DNA from: a virus
Length of the DNA stretch: 37,167 bases
Virus record (IMG/VR): IMGVR_UViG_3300003892_000002
Location: 22,483-59,649 of that record
Strand: one strand, 5' to 3'
Both the position numbers and the translations under genes were made by a program. This document shows positions 26,863 to 35,410 of the stretch, piece after piece. The first letter of the stretch is position 1. Each line of letters begins with the position of its first letter. The notes beneath the pieces are model-generated. The model made no database searches. It was given only the letters and a program-made list of their open reading frames with translations, and had not been told where the DNA came from.

Positions 26863-29800
26863 ATGGCAGTTAAACGTAAATTACTAGGTTATAGTGGAAT
26901 GAGGTTAGATTGGCCTCATATTCGTTCAATTGAGTCTGCTGTTTCTAATGATTTTGACGCATTACTTAGAGGTTTAATTACTGGGCTTACTAAACCTTAT
27001 GTTATTCGTGGATTTAAAATTAAAATACCCAATGCAGCTATCAACGCTTCGTCTTTACAAATTGAAGTAGCAGATTCTGCAATCCTCCATCCAAATGCTA
27101 GTGAGTCTGGTACTATTCTAACAGTACCAGCTGGAACTCCAGATGAAATTTTAAGTCCAAATAACCCTAAAGTTATAGGTTCATTCCAATCAGGTGTTGC
27201 AAACTATGTTTCATTAGATTATAGAAGAGTAACTGATACTTCTACAATTGACCAAACAGCTGGTTGGTCTCCATCGCAACAAATTGAGTTCCAAAGAGCA
27301 GTACCGATTGGACAAATCTTAGAATACCGTTTTATCATTACAACTAATGGTTTTTCTACCAATTTACCCCTATATATTGTAGGTACAGATAACGTCGGAG
27401 CAGTAACTTATATTACTAAAGCTACACCAAATCTATTTAGACTTGGTAGTGGCGGAGCAAATCCAAATCCATTTAGTAATTATGACTTTAATGGTTTAAA
27501 TAACCCACAAACTGGAAATAGAAGAGAATGGGCAAATACTAACACTGCTATTACAACTAACCCTATATCAATAATACCGGGCGACCCTGCTAATGCTTTT
27601 GATTTTGGTGATTTTGGTATTAAAAACTTGAAAGATTGGATGGACGCTGTGATGACCAGATTTAAGGAAATCACAGGTTCACCATATTGGTACATTTCTG
27701 CTAATTTATTAGAATCACCTTTAACTTTAGAAAATGTTTGGTGGGATTCAATAGGTTCAGTACTAACAGGTGCAGGTTCTCTATCTTACAATTTAATTTT
27801 AGAAACATTAGTACCCACAACTGGTAGGTTCCAATCTAGCGCTACCGACTCTAGTATTTTAGTTGGAGACTCATACGTTGAAGGAGCTACTTCAGGCACT
27901 AAAGCTACTTTAAGTGCATTTAATAACACTCAACTTTTAATAAATAGTTTAACGAATGCTGCTTTTACTTATGGCGAAAAATTATATAATAGACGAATTT
28001 TTAGACCAAATCCTGCTAAATATACTTTAATAGATTATTCATTTGCGCCAACTCGTTGGGGTATCTTAAAACGCACACCTACTTCTACTTTAGCTTTAAA
28101 TGCTATTTCAAGTTGGTCTTATCAGAATGTTAGTTCAAGTGATACTGCGGCGTTTTGGTCTATAATTACAATTACTACTAGTGCTCCGCATAACTTAAAT
28201 TCTGGAGATATAATTGAAATTAAGGGATTACAAGCATCTATTTCTCAAGCACCAAATGGTGTTGCTGTTGTAAAAGACGTTATTAGCCCAACTCAGTTTA
28301 CTTACTATCACCCATCAATTCAAGCAGGTGTAACATCTGTTTTACCTGTAAATGGTTTTAGAGCTGAAGACCCATCTATAGTGCCATTTACTCCTAGATT
28401 TCATATTAGTTCTTGGAGTTATAGTGGAACAAACATTTCTCTTATTGTACCTTATCATAATTTCCACGCACCAATTATTCAAAATGGTGATGTTACAAAT
28501 GGTAGTAAGATTATTTCTAACTTAACTGACACTTCATCTATTAGAGTAGGTGATTTAGTTACTAACACTAATTTCCCAGCTAATACCTATGTAACTAAAA
28601 TTATTTCTAATACTAGCGTTGAAGTAAGCAATAATGCTACCGCAACACAAAACGGTACAGTTATTACTTTTAGACAGCTTATACATGTAACAGGTTTAGT
28701 AAGTGGTACAAATGCACCAAACGGAGTTTTTGTAGTCGATTCACTTGGTCCTGCTCAAGACCAAGTAAATTTCACCGCTAGTCTTGCTCCAACAGGTACA
28801 GCAAGCGTTACTCCGCAATCAATTGTTAGACCTAATATCTATACCTTACCAGCAATCAAAGTTTTAGATGCAGTACCAAATGAATTTAACATAAACGATA
28901 CTATTGGTTATGCTATTAGTGATGTTCATACTCAATTTGTCATAGGCTCAGATGCTCTACCAACTTTAGGCAATGCTGTTGGTTCTTTTAAAGTAGATGG
29001 AGTAATTGCAGAATCTATTGTAATTGACCCAGTTAGAGTTGCAAGTATTAGTAACCCTCTTGCTAATGTAATTGAAATTACAACCACAGTACCACATGGT
29101 CTTACTACAACCGCTGGCCCTCTAACATTTACTATTTATGGAGATTCAACCAATAGTGATTATATTAGGACTTACTATAATGTTTCAATAGTTTATGTCT
29201 CACCTACTGTATTTAGATTAACTGGTAGTGGTGTCCCATTTGTAGGTGCTCCAACTTATACTAATCCGGGCACTCATAATACTTTTATCAAATTTGCTGA
29301 TAACCCTTATGCTGGCCCAATTATGTGGGATAGCGATATTGTAATTAAGGGTATCATAGGTGATAAATACTTTAGGATACCAAAAACTGCTATTGCTTAT
29401 ACTACTTCAGAATACCCAGATGTTTCACCAATTGCAAATAAATTTAATATCAATGGCCAAACTGGTACATTATATTTACAAAATGGCGAAGTTGCTTATA
29501 TCATTTTAGAAAGAAATAAACCAGTAAGTCTTGGTGCTATATGGACTACAGCAGGTGGTAGTGCTGCTATTAGTTCATCTACTCCACCATTAGATGTTAA
29601 TGGCAACCCACTAGTTGCAGGTGATTTCGTTAAATTTGAAGATGAAGACGAAAGTAAATGGGCTAGAATTGCAGGTCCAATTGGAACACCAATTACAGGC
29701 AATAGCTTTACATTAGTCAATGATAGCGGTCAGCCAGTTGATATTAAGCAAAGACCTGCTAAAACTGGTAAGTTAGTTTACACTAAAGCTACATATTCTA

Positions 29801-31641
29801 AAGTTTATGTTAAGAAACATTATTTAGTAAATTCTAGTGGGGATGTATATTGGATTGCAGTTCGTCGTGATAACCAATCACAAAAATCTAAAGTTTATTT
29901 TAGAGGCTTAGAAGTAGAAGCAGGCGAAGTCCGTCAGTTAAATGATAACCAAACTTCAAACGTATTACAATATATTGGCTCACCAAATGAAGGTGCTATC
30001 AATCCAAATTATTCAGTAATTGATACTAGCGGAGATTATCAATATCAAGCTCTAGTTACAGTTGAAGCTATTGATGTACTAACTAGAATGATTACTTTTG
30101 TTGGTTCTCCTCAAAGAGGTTTCCAAATTGGTGATAGATTAAAGAAAATTTCAGGACCTAATACTTACTACTTCACAGTAAAACAACCGCTTTCTTCTCG
30201 TACAGTAGTAGTTGCAGAAGATGTTACTCCACTTTTAGTTTCTGATACTTTAACTCTATATCGTGAAAACAAAAACATTGAAGACCAAGATAACCTTACT
30301 CTTGCTTTAAGAAAAGAGGATAGAGAGTTAGGTGCAGTACAAACTGCATTAAAACGACCTGTATATGATGAGTCAGTTTATATTCAACAAATTAACTTAT
30401 CAGGTGCTGGTACTATTAGGTCTGGTAGTTATATTTATAAAGGCCCACAAAATAATCCTACCGCACTTGCTTGGGTATTACATGGTAACGCACCAGTTGT
30501 TGAAACCATTGAAACTGCACCAATTACGATGCCCGGTGGCCACAGTACAGTTGGTCCTAATGCTATCTTAGTACATATTTTATTTGGTAACTTTTTAGAC
30601 GGAGATGGTATTTATCAAAATGGAGTATTAACTGGTAGAACTGTAAACAATCCGGGCAATAACCCATTCCCATCACCATCTCTTTATGGTGATACATCTA
30701 GTGGTGGTTTAGAGATTGTTTTACCTCCAAATAAACGTACTCAAGTCGTTGGCACTGAATACATTGTATTCCCAACTCACTCAATTTATAAAGCATCAAC
30801 CGACCCAAATCTAACAGGTGAGGATTTACTTGTAATTGTAAATGACCAAATAAAACAAGCTGTAATAGATTATGAAGAAACTTTTGGTGGACCAAAAGCT
30901 AAAATTAGACTTAGAAAAACACTACCACCAAATAGCCGTTTAAGGTTTAGGACTTTAGCTGCGTTTGGTTCAGTACTTGCTGCTAAAGCTGGTGATACTA
31001 CTTTACAAGTTGCATACAATGGCGGTGCAACTATCCAAACTATACCAAATAGACCAGTTGAAATTACTTCTGATGATGTACCTAACGGTACCGCAGGACT
31101 TATCACTCGTGGTTCTATTTTGATAAATGGTGGAGTAAATCAAAAAGGCGGAATATTTAATGAATTACTTGACCAATCATTTGTGATTGGTAACGAACAA
31201 AATAAACCAAAAGAAACTTGGACTGGTATTAATGCTGTCAAAACACATCAGACACATCCAAATTCTGGTTGGATTAGAAAAACTGCCGCACAAATTGTAA
31301 CTGGTGCAAGTGGTACTATTATTACAGGTTCTGCAATTACACTAGATAATGAAACTGCTTATAGGATTAGAATTTCAGCAGTTGCTCGTCGTTCAGATGG
31401 TACTTTTGGCGTTGCTTCGTTTTCAATGGAAGGAACATTCTATCGCACAGGCGGTGGTAGTGCACAAGCAGCTGGTAGCCCAATTAGCGTTATAAATGGT
31501 GCTGATGGTGATGGCATAAATTACGCTATTGCGTTTGGATTACTTGGCAATGACGTAGTAGCAGTTGTTTATGGTACTACTGGTTCTACTATTCAATGGG
31601 CATTGAGTATTGAATATCAAGCTGTTGGTGCTCCAATTTAA
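26863..31641 (+). CDS. Giant tail protein, 1592 residues
   Basis: Has a clear GAGGGGG ribosome site. Compositionally a beta-rich tail fibre or baseplate protein, full of Thr, Asn, Gly and Pro. At about residues 432-485 it carries the TTSAPHNLNSGDIIEI ... SPTQFTYY module shared with the J-like and 744-residue proteins; other variants occur further on (TTVPHGLTTTAG). The last 100 residues form a compact repeat-free end (AYRIRISAVARRSDGTFGVA ... STIQWALSIEYQ), typical of a receptor-facing or trimerising tip. No enzymatic motif is seen. It ends the virion cluster and is followed by a hairpin terminator. Confidence 0.7.
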   Translation: MAVKRKLLGYSGMRLDWPHIRSIESAVSNDFDALLRGLITGLTKPYVIRGFKIKIPNAAINASSLQIEVADSAILHPNASESGTILTVPAGTPDEILSPNNPKVIGSFQSGVANYVSLDYRRVTDTSTIDQTAGWSPSQQIEFQRAVPIGQILEYRFIITTNGFSTNLPLYIVGTDNVGAVTYITKATPNLFRLGSGGANPNPFSNYDFNGLNNPQTGNRREWANTNTAITTNPISIIPGDPANAFDFGDFGIKNLKDWMDAVMTRFKEITGSPYWYISANLLESPLTLENVWWDSIGSVLTGAGSLSYNLILETLVPTTGRFQSSATDSSILVGDSYVEGATSGTKATLSAFNNTQLLINSLTNAAFTYGEKLYNRRIFRPNPAKYTLIDYSFAPTRWGILKRTPTSTLALNAISSWSYQNVSSSDTAAFWSIITITTSAPHNLNSGDIIEIKGLQASISQAPNGVAVVKDVISPTQFTYYHPSIQAGVTSVLPVNGFRAEDPSIVPFTPRFHISSWSYSGTNISLIVPYHNFHAPIIQNGDVTNGSKIISNLTDTSSIRVGDLVTNTNFPANTYVTKIISNTSVEVSNNATATQNGTVITFRQLIHVTGLVSGTNAPNGVFVVDSLGPAQDQVNFTASLAPTGTASVTPQSIVRPNIYTLPAIKVLDAVPNEFNINDTIGYAISDVHTQFVIGSDALPTLGNAVGSFKVDGVIAESIVIDPVRVASISNPLANVIEITTTVPHGLTTTAGPLTFTIYGDSTNSDYIRTYYNVSIVYVSPTVFRLTGSGVPFVGAPTYTNPGTHNTFIKFADNPYAGPIMWDSDIVIKGIIGDKYFRIPKTAIAYTTSEYPDVSPIANKFNINGQTGTLYLQNGEVAYIILERNKPVSLGAIWTTAGGSAAISSSTPPLDVNGNPLVAGDFVKFEDEDESKWARIAGPIGTPITGNSFTLVNDSGQPVDIKQRPAKTGKLVYTKATYSKVYVKKHYLVNSSGDVYWIAVRRDNQSQKSKVYFRGLEVEAGEVRQLNDNQTSNVLQYIGSPNEGAINPNYSVIDTSGDYQYQALVTVEAIDVLTRMITFVGSPQRGFQIGDRLKKISGPNTYYFTVKQPLSSRTVVVAEDVTPLLVSDTLTLYRENKNIEDQDNLTLALRKEDRELGAVQTALKRPVYDESVYIQQINLSGAGTIRSGSYIYKGPQNNPTALAWVLHGNAPVVETIETAPITMPGGHSTVGPNAILVHILFGNFLDGDGIYQNGVLTGRTVNNPGNNPFPSPSLYGDTSSGGLEIVLPPNKRTQVVGTEYIVFPTHSIYKASTDPNLTGEDLLVIVNDQIKQAVIDYEETFGGPKAKIRLRKTLPPNSRLRFRTLAAFGSVLAAKAGDTTLQVAYNGGATIQTIPNRPVEITSDDVPNGTAGLITRGSILINGGVNQKGGIFNELLDQSFVIGNEQNKPKETWTGINAVKTHQTHPNSGWIRKTAAQIVTGASGTIITGSAITLDNETAYRIRISAVARRSDGTFGVASFSMEGTFYRTGGGSAQAAGSPISVINGADGDGINYAIAFGLLGNDVVAVVYGTTGSTIQWALSIEYQAVGAPI

Positions 31642-31708
31642 TTTCGGCTGTAAACCCTAATTCGGCTATAAATACGAATTTTTAGCATTTCGGCTATAAA
31701 GCCGAAAT
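31641..31708. terminator. TTCGGCT repeat region with terminator hairpin
   Basis: Three copies of TTCGGCT(A/G)TAAA at about 31643, 31661 and 31689. The last forms a perfect nine-pair hairpin (ATTTCGGCT 31687-31695, AGCCGAAAT 31700-31708) with a four-base loop. It lies between convergent genes, so it probably ends transcription from both sides. The T-run after the stem is short, so efficiency is uncertain. Confidence 0.6.
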
Positions 31709-31760
31709 TTAGTAAAATGGAGTCTATTCTAATTTACTCATGAATAAATTGGACTTTAGT

Positions 31761-32396
31761 CTATTTTTCGCTTCTTAAATAACAAATATTAAGAGGTAGT
31801 GTAGATAAAGCGTACCCAACAATATGCGGGTGTTTTTGGTAGAATTTAGTGAGTTTTTTATGTATTGTTACTAAATTATCTTTTGGATATTTATTCGTAT
31901 GCCAAAGAATATAAGCTGCGGCATCTAATTCTAATACATTATGAATTAAAGTTTCCAAAACCCATTCTACGAAGCGAGGTATTTTTTTAATTTGTTCATC
32001 TTCTATCTCTTTAAAAAACTTCTTAATTGAATTGTATTTTTTACCAATTACTCCGTAAGGTTCATATACTTTAGATTTTTTCTTAATAAAAGAAATAGTT
32101 TTTGGTTTACCAATATAAAAGTATTGTTCAGGTATTTTTTGTAAAAAAAGATAATACTTCATTACTATAAACACCATCTTCTGTCAATTTAAACTGAAAA
32201 TTAAATAATTTAGAGGTAAAAGCACTGTATTGTAATATCGCAGCAACTTTACTTATTACAAATGGCGATAAATCATAACCATTTCTTTGTAAGACCAATA
32301 ATGCATATAATAAAATTGCTTCATCAACAAATAAATGCCTTGTATTTAATATTTTTTTAAACGAGACAGCTCTTTTTTAAAATCTACCTTCATCAT
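31761..32396 (-). pseudogene. Broken phage gene, two homopolymer frameshifts
   Basis: Three consecutive minus-strand frames make one continuous protein if two single-base changes are undone: one A added to the A7 run (plus-strand 32352-32358) and one T removed from the T7 run (plus-strand 32143-32149). The region is exactly 636 bp, 212 codons. Reading: MMKVDFKKELSRLKK, then NTRHLFVDEAILLYALLVLQ ... GVYSNEVLSF, then KIPEQYFYIGKPKT to the stop. The ATG at 32396 overlaps the preceding gene's end by 20 bases and has a weak GGTGG site. The family is unknown; the middle is hydrophobic and helical. Either a decaying gene or two read errors. Confidence 0.65.
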
Positions 32397-33945
32397 ATTT
32401 TTGCCACCTTTCCTTATAAATTTGGTATAGTTTAATATATTTTTTAATTTCTTCTTCTACTTCTTTCTTTGGATGTGTAAATTGACTAAGTATTTCGTAA
32501 ACCTTTTCTGGTACTTTTTTATATCCGCACACTAATTGATATGCAAACCATGCTCCGTCATTTTTACTATAAGGAGATTTTGGAGAAACTATTTTTTTTG
32601 CTATTTCTATAGCTAAATCTTCGCTTAATTTTTGGTTGCCTAATAAATATTCAGCTTTTTTGGTTTCATTTATTTTAGTTTTATATATGAGCATTTGAAT
32701 TTCTTTGTTTGGATTTGTTCTAGCTAAAAATTCAATTTGATTTAAGTCTTTAGTTTTAATGATTTTCTTAGCTAATTCTGGGTCTATACTTGGATTACAA
32801 CACAAAAAAGTTCTATATTTCGGAAAATTCTCATACAAAATATGCTGATGATAATAAATTAAGTTTTCATTAGTCATCAAATAAGCAACATATTTTTTTA
32901 ATTCCTTTTTAGGAAGTTTTATGAATTTATTTTGTTTAAACATATCTAAATTTGGGTTCATTGCAAGAGAATTTCTTATAGAGCCACCCATATCAAAGAG
33001 TTTATCTATTACATACGGATTAAGTCTCGGATTTAGAGCTAGCGATTCTAGTAACTTTTTATTTTTAGATTTTAAAACTTTATCAATTATCTTACCATCT
33101 AAAAATTTATACTCTAATAAATATGGTCTAATAATATCAATTTTAAATAATTTTTTTTGTATAGAATAAGGCAGTCGTCTATGTTTTAGTAATTCAAAAA
33201 GTGCAGTAAATCGTTTCTTCTTTAAAATGTACTTTGTCGTTTCTACTGCGTCAAAATCTTTATGTTTAAATAATTGTTCAATTACTGGTTCAGAGCAAAT
33301 ATCAACAATTTCTTTTTGTATTTTTAGTGGGATTTTTTCTGGGGCATTAACATTAGGACTTGTAAGATGACTGTAAGTACTTAAATAAATACTATAAACA
33401 TAATTGTATAAATTTTTAAAATAATGCTTGGGAATAGATAAATCAATATATTTTTCAACATTTTCAGAAGTTGGGTGGTATAATAAATGTGGATTATGAC
33501 GGTAAATTTCTTCTCGTTGCCTTTCCGTGCTCAAAATAATGCCATTTGGTGTCTCTAAATAATCATAAAAAGTATTTGGCTTTGTCAAAAAATTAGAATT
33601 ATAACAATCTAAAAAATTAAAATGCGGCAAAACTGCCAAGATACTACAATCTTTTAATAAATCTAAAATATAAGTGTATATTACGTTATAATCAATAACA
33701 TCTTCTTTATTATGAATGTTTATACTACTTACTAATATAAATTGCTTATTAGTACGATATACGACTTCCCCATCTTCATTCGTTATTACATATTCTTGCG
33801 CATAAGCTGGAATGCTTAATAAGATTTTATTATTATCTCTATAATTATAAACTAAATTTATAGAATATAGTTTTTTATTTTTTGGGATTGCTTCCCAATA
33901 AAATTGTTTATCAGCAGTTAGTCCAAGTATAACTTTGTGGGACAT
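32377..33945 (-). CDS. Phage protein with LRV-like C-terminal repeats, unknown
   Basis: 522 residues. The first 160 form a mixed domain of unknown type (LPHFNFLDCYNSNFL; ILSTERQREEIYRHNPHLLY). The second half has spaced repeats of the LRV kind (LALNPRLNPYVIDKLF; LAMNPNLD; LCCNPSIDPELAKKI; LARTNPNKEIQMLI). No catalytic motif is recognised. GAGGT lies about ten bases before the ATG, and the stop of the preceding 36-residue gene is nine bases before it. It appears to belong to one minus-strand unit running from 34440 down to 31761. Confidence 0.65.
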   Translation of the reverse strand: MSHKVILGLTADKQFYWEAIPKNKKLYSINLVYNYRDNNKILLSIPAYAQEYVITNEDGEVVYRTNKQFILVSSINIHNKEDVIDYNVIYTYILDLLKDCSILAVLPHFNFLDCYNSNFLTKPNTFYDYLETPNGIILSTERQREEIYRHNPHLLYHPTSENVEKYIDLSIPKHYFKNLYNYVYSIYLSTYSHLTSPNVNAPEKIPLKIQKEIVDICSEPVIEQLFKHKDFDAVETTKYILKKKRFTALFELLKHRRLPYSIQKKLFKIDIIRPYLLEYKFLDGKIIDKVLKSKNKKLLESLALNPRLNPYVIDKLFDMGGSIRNSLAMNPNLDMFKQNKFIKLPKKELKKYVAYLMTNENLIYYHQHILYENFPKYRTFLCCNPSIDPELAKKIIKTKDLNQIEFLARTNPNKEIQMLIYKTKINETKKAEYLLGNQKLSEDLAIEIAKKIVSPKSPYSKNDGAWFAYQLVCGYKKVPEKVYEILSQFTHPKKEVEEEIKKYIKLYQIYKERWQKYDEGRF

Positions 33946-33953
33946 TTGCTATT

Positions 33954-34064
33954 TTACCTCATAAGTTTAAATAATAAATAAATTATACTTGCATCTATAA
34001 TTAACGACAGTAATAGTAGTAGCCTTCCCTGTGTTGTTCTAAATAAGAATTTAAGTCCTTCCAT
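33954..34064 (-). CDS. Small single-pass membrane protein (36 residues)
   Basis: MEGLKFLFRTTQGR followed by one hydrophobic segment (LLLLLSLIIDASIIYLLF) and a basic end KLMR. The ATG has a near-ideal AAAGGAGG site seven bases upstream, which makes it a real gene despite its size. Function unknown; small phage membrane proteins can act in lysis, superinfection exclusion or membrane remodelling. It lies in line with the 45-residue membrane protein. Confidence 0.65.
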   Translation of the reverse strand: MEGLKFLFRTTQGRLLLLLSLIIDASIIYLLFKLMR

Positions 34065-34089
34065 AATTGCCTCCTTTATATCTATAATA

Positions 34090-34227
34090 CTACAAAGACC
34101 TCATAACATTATCATCGTCAGAAAAAAACAATTTATATAATAACCATATTGAACTTATTAAAAGAAATAAAGCCAATATTCCATCATCTGTTGTAAATAA
34201 CCATTTCATTTTCTCTATGATTGTCAT
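34090..34227 (-). CDS. Small single-pass membrane protein (45 residues)
   Basis: MTIIEKMKWLFTTDDG, then a membrane segment (ILALFLLISSIWLLYKLFF), then an acidic tail SDDDNVMRSL. AAGAGGT precedes the ATG. The stop of the upstream 67-residue gene lies nine bases before the start, so translation is probably coupled. Function unknown. Confidence 0.6.
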   Translation of the reverse strand: MTIIEKMKWLFTTDDGILALFLLISSIWLLYKLFFSDDDNVMRSL

Positions 34228-34236
34228 AAATACCTC

Positions 34237-34440
34237 TTAGCTAGCTTTTTTGGTTTCTAAAAGCTGTTCTAGCTGCTCTTTTTTTTCTAAATCTTTTTCG
34301 TAAGATTGCATAATATAGTTTAGCAGTAAGTCCATAGATAATGCATGTTCTTGACTTTCTAATAAGCTGTCAGTTTCTTGCATTTTCTTAGATAAAACTG
34401 CCATTGTTTCTTTTATCATTCTAAATTCATATAGCTTCAT
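34237..34440 (-). CDS. Small coiled-coil protein (67 residues)
   Basis: I place the start at 34440 (MKLYEFRMIKETMAVLSKKM), where AAGGAGG stands nine bases upstream, rather than at 34482, which has no site. The protein is charged and helical with heptad-like spacing (SKKMQETDSLLESQEHALSM; YEKDLEKKEQLEQLLETKK), so a coiled coil is likely. No family is recognised. It is the first gene of the minus-strand accessory unit. Confidence 0.65.
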   Translation of the reverse strand: MKLYEFRMIKETMAVLSKKMQETDSLLESQEHALSMDLLLNYIMQSYEKDLEKKEQLEQLLETKKAS

Positions 34441-34737
34441 AATACGTACCTCCTTATTTGCTGCACCCTTTCGCATTCTCATTTGCTGTTCTAATTATAG
34501 AATACCTTAATTTCATTAAATATATAAGTAGTTTTTTATCTTAAGAAAAATTATAATTAAATTAGTAACTTATATTACTTATTGGCATGATTTTTTACGT
34601 TTTTATTTTTTGTCAATAAAAAATTAAAGTTTTTACCCCTACTTTTAAAAAATAAAAAAAAGGCGTTGACATTTAGGTTAAAGTATGAGAGTCTATAATT
34701 AGAGGGCAATAATAACTATCCAATAAAGGAGGTAAAT
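34441..34737. promoter_or_regulatory. Divergent intergenic region with P1
   Basis: Non-coding, very AT-rich, between divergent small-gene units. Both sides carry TCTATAATTAGA (plus strand from 34692; minus strand from about 34502), probably -10 regions. On the plus strand P1 reads TTGACA (34666-34671), 12 bases, TATGAGA (34684-34690), three bases, TATAAT (34694-34699). The TTGACA to TATAAT gap of 22 bases is too long for a standard sigma70 promoter, but the layout repeats at P2 and P3. Confidence 0.6.
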
Positions 34738-34944
34738 ATGGAAACACAAAATAATCATAGATACATAATTAGAAGTACTTATATCCTAGAAGCAACAATT
34801 ACAACTACAAAGACACTAGAAGAGGCTAAACAAATAGTAAAACAATATATAGAAGACGATAAATATGTAGGGGTTTTTGAGCCTGTTTTTTACCAAATTT
34901 ATGATACTGAACTAAAAACAGTCATAAATGATACTGAAATTTAA
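34738..34944 (+). CDS. Small phage paralogue 1 (68 residues)
   Basis: First of three tandem related small genes. Pattern: a short basic start, RYIIRSTYIL, then LEEAKQIVKQYIED (helix) and an end YQIYDTELKTVI. It has the best ribosome site of the window (AAAGGAGG) and lies right after P1. Function unknown; small early host-interacting proteins are often arranged this way, which is an inference. Confidence 0.7.
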   Translation: METQNNHRYIIRSTYILEATITTTKTLEEAKQIVKQYIEDDKYVGVFEPVFYQIYDTELKTVINDTEI

Positions 34945-34980
34945 ATCAACTTATATTATAATGAAATATAAGGAGGTTAC

Positions 34981-35179
34981 ATGAAAAAGTCTAAAAAAAA
35001 CATATTACATTAAAAGATATATACTTAGAAGTAAATATGTGCCAGAGGTGGCTATACAATCTTTTGATATATTAAAAGAGGCGAAAGAGTATTTTAAAAA
35101 GCAAGATAGGAATTGCTCAAATGTAGATAACGAATATGAAATTTATGATTTACAATTGAAGAAAGTTATATTAACATAA
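34981..35179 (+). pseudogene. Small phage paralogue 2, frameshifted in an A8 run
   Basis: The ATG at 34981 has an AAGGAGG site but the frame stops after ten codons. Removing one A from the A8 run (34993-35000) restores a 65-residue protein: KRYILRSKYVPEVAIQSFD, then LKEAKEYFKKQD and EIYDLQLKKVIL. This aligns with paralogue 1 (RYIIRSTYIL ... LEEAKQIVKQ ... QIYDTELKTVI). Ribosome site, length and similarity all support a real gene with a one-base insertion, either mutation, slippage-controlled expression or read error. Confidence 0.75.
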
Positions 35180-35198
35180 TAAAAAAAAGGAGGGTAAT

Positions 35199-35402
35199 AT
35201 GAGAAAGCAAAACCAAAATAGATATAAAGTCATTAAAAAAGAACTAGTAAATGGTGAGGTAAAGTTATCAATCCAAATGGCTAATAGTATTCATAAAGCG
35301 GTTAATATGATATGCAATTTAATGATGGCTTCTACCAATAACAATGAGTCGTACGCAATTTACGATATGTTAACTGAAGATATAGTACAAATTGAATGTT
35401 AG
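35199..35402 (+). CDS. Small phage paralogue 3 (67 residues)
   Basis: MRKQNQNRYKVIKKELVNGE, a helical middle (IHKAVNMICNLM) and an end SYAIYDMLTEDIVQIEC. Same size and order of elements as paralogues 1 and 2, though more diverged. It has an AAAAGGAGGG site. Function unknown. Confidence 0.65.
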   Translation: MRKQNQNRYKVIKKELVNGEVKLSIQMANSIHKAVNMICNLMMASTNNNESYAIYDMLTEDIVQIEC

Positions 35403-35410
35403 GAGGTTTT

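Noticed and set aside
34666-34699. Ordinary sigma70 promoter TTGACA/TATAAT
   Set aside because: The spacer is 22 bases rather than about 17; it is reported as a three-part motif instead.
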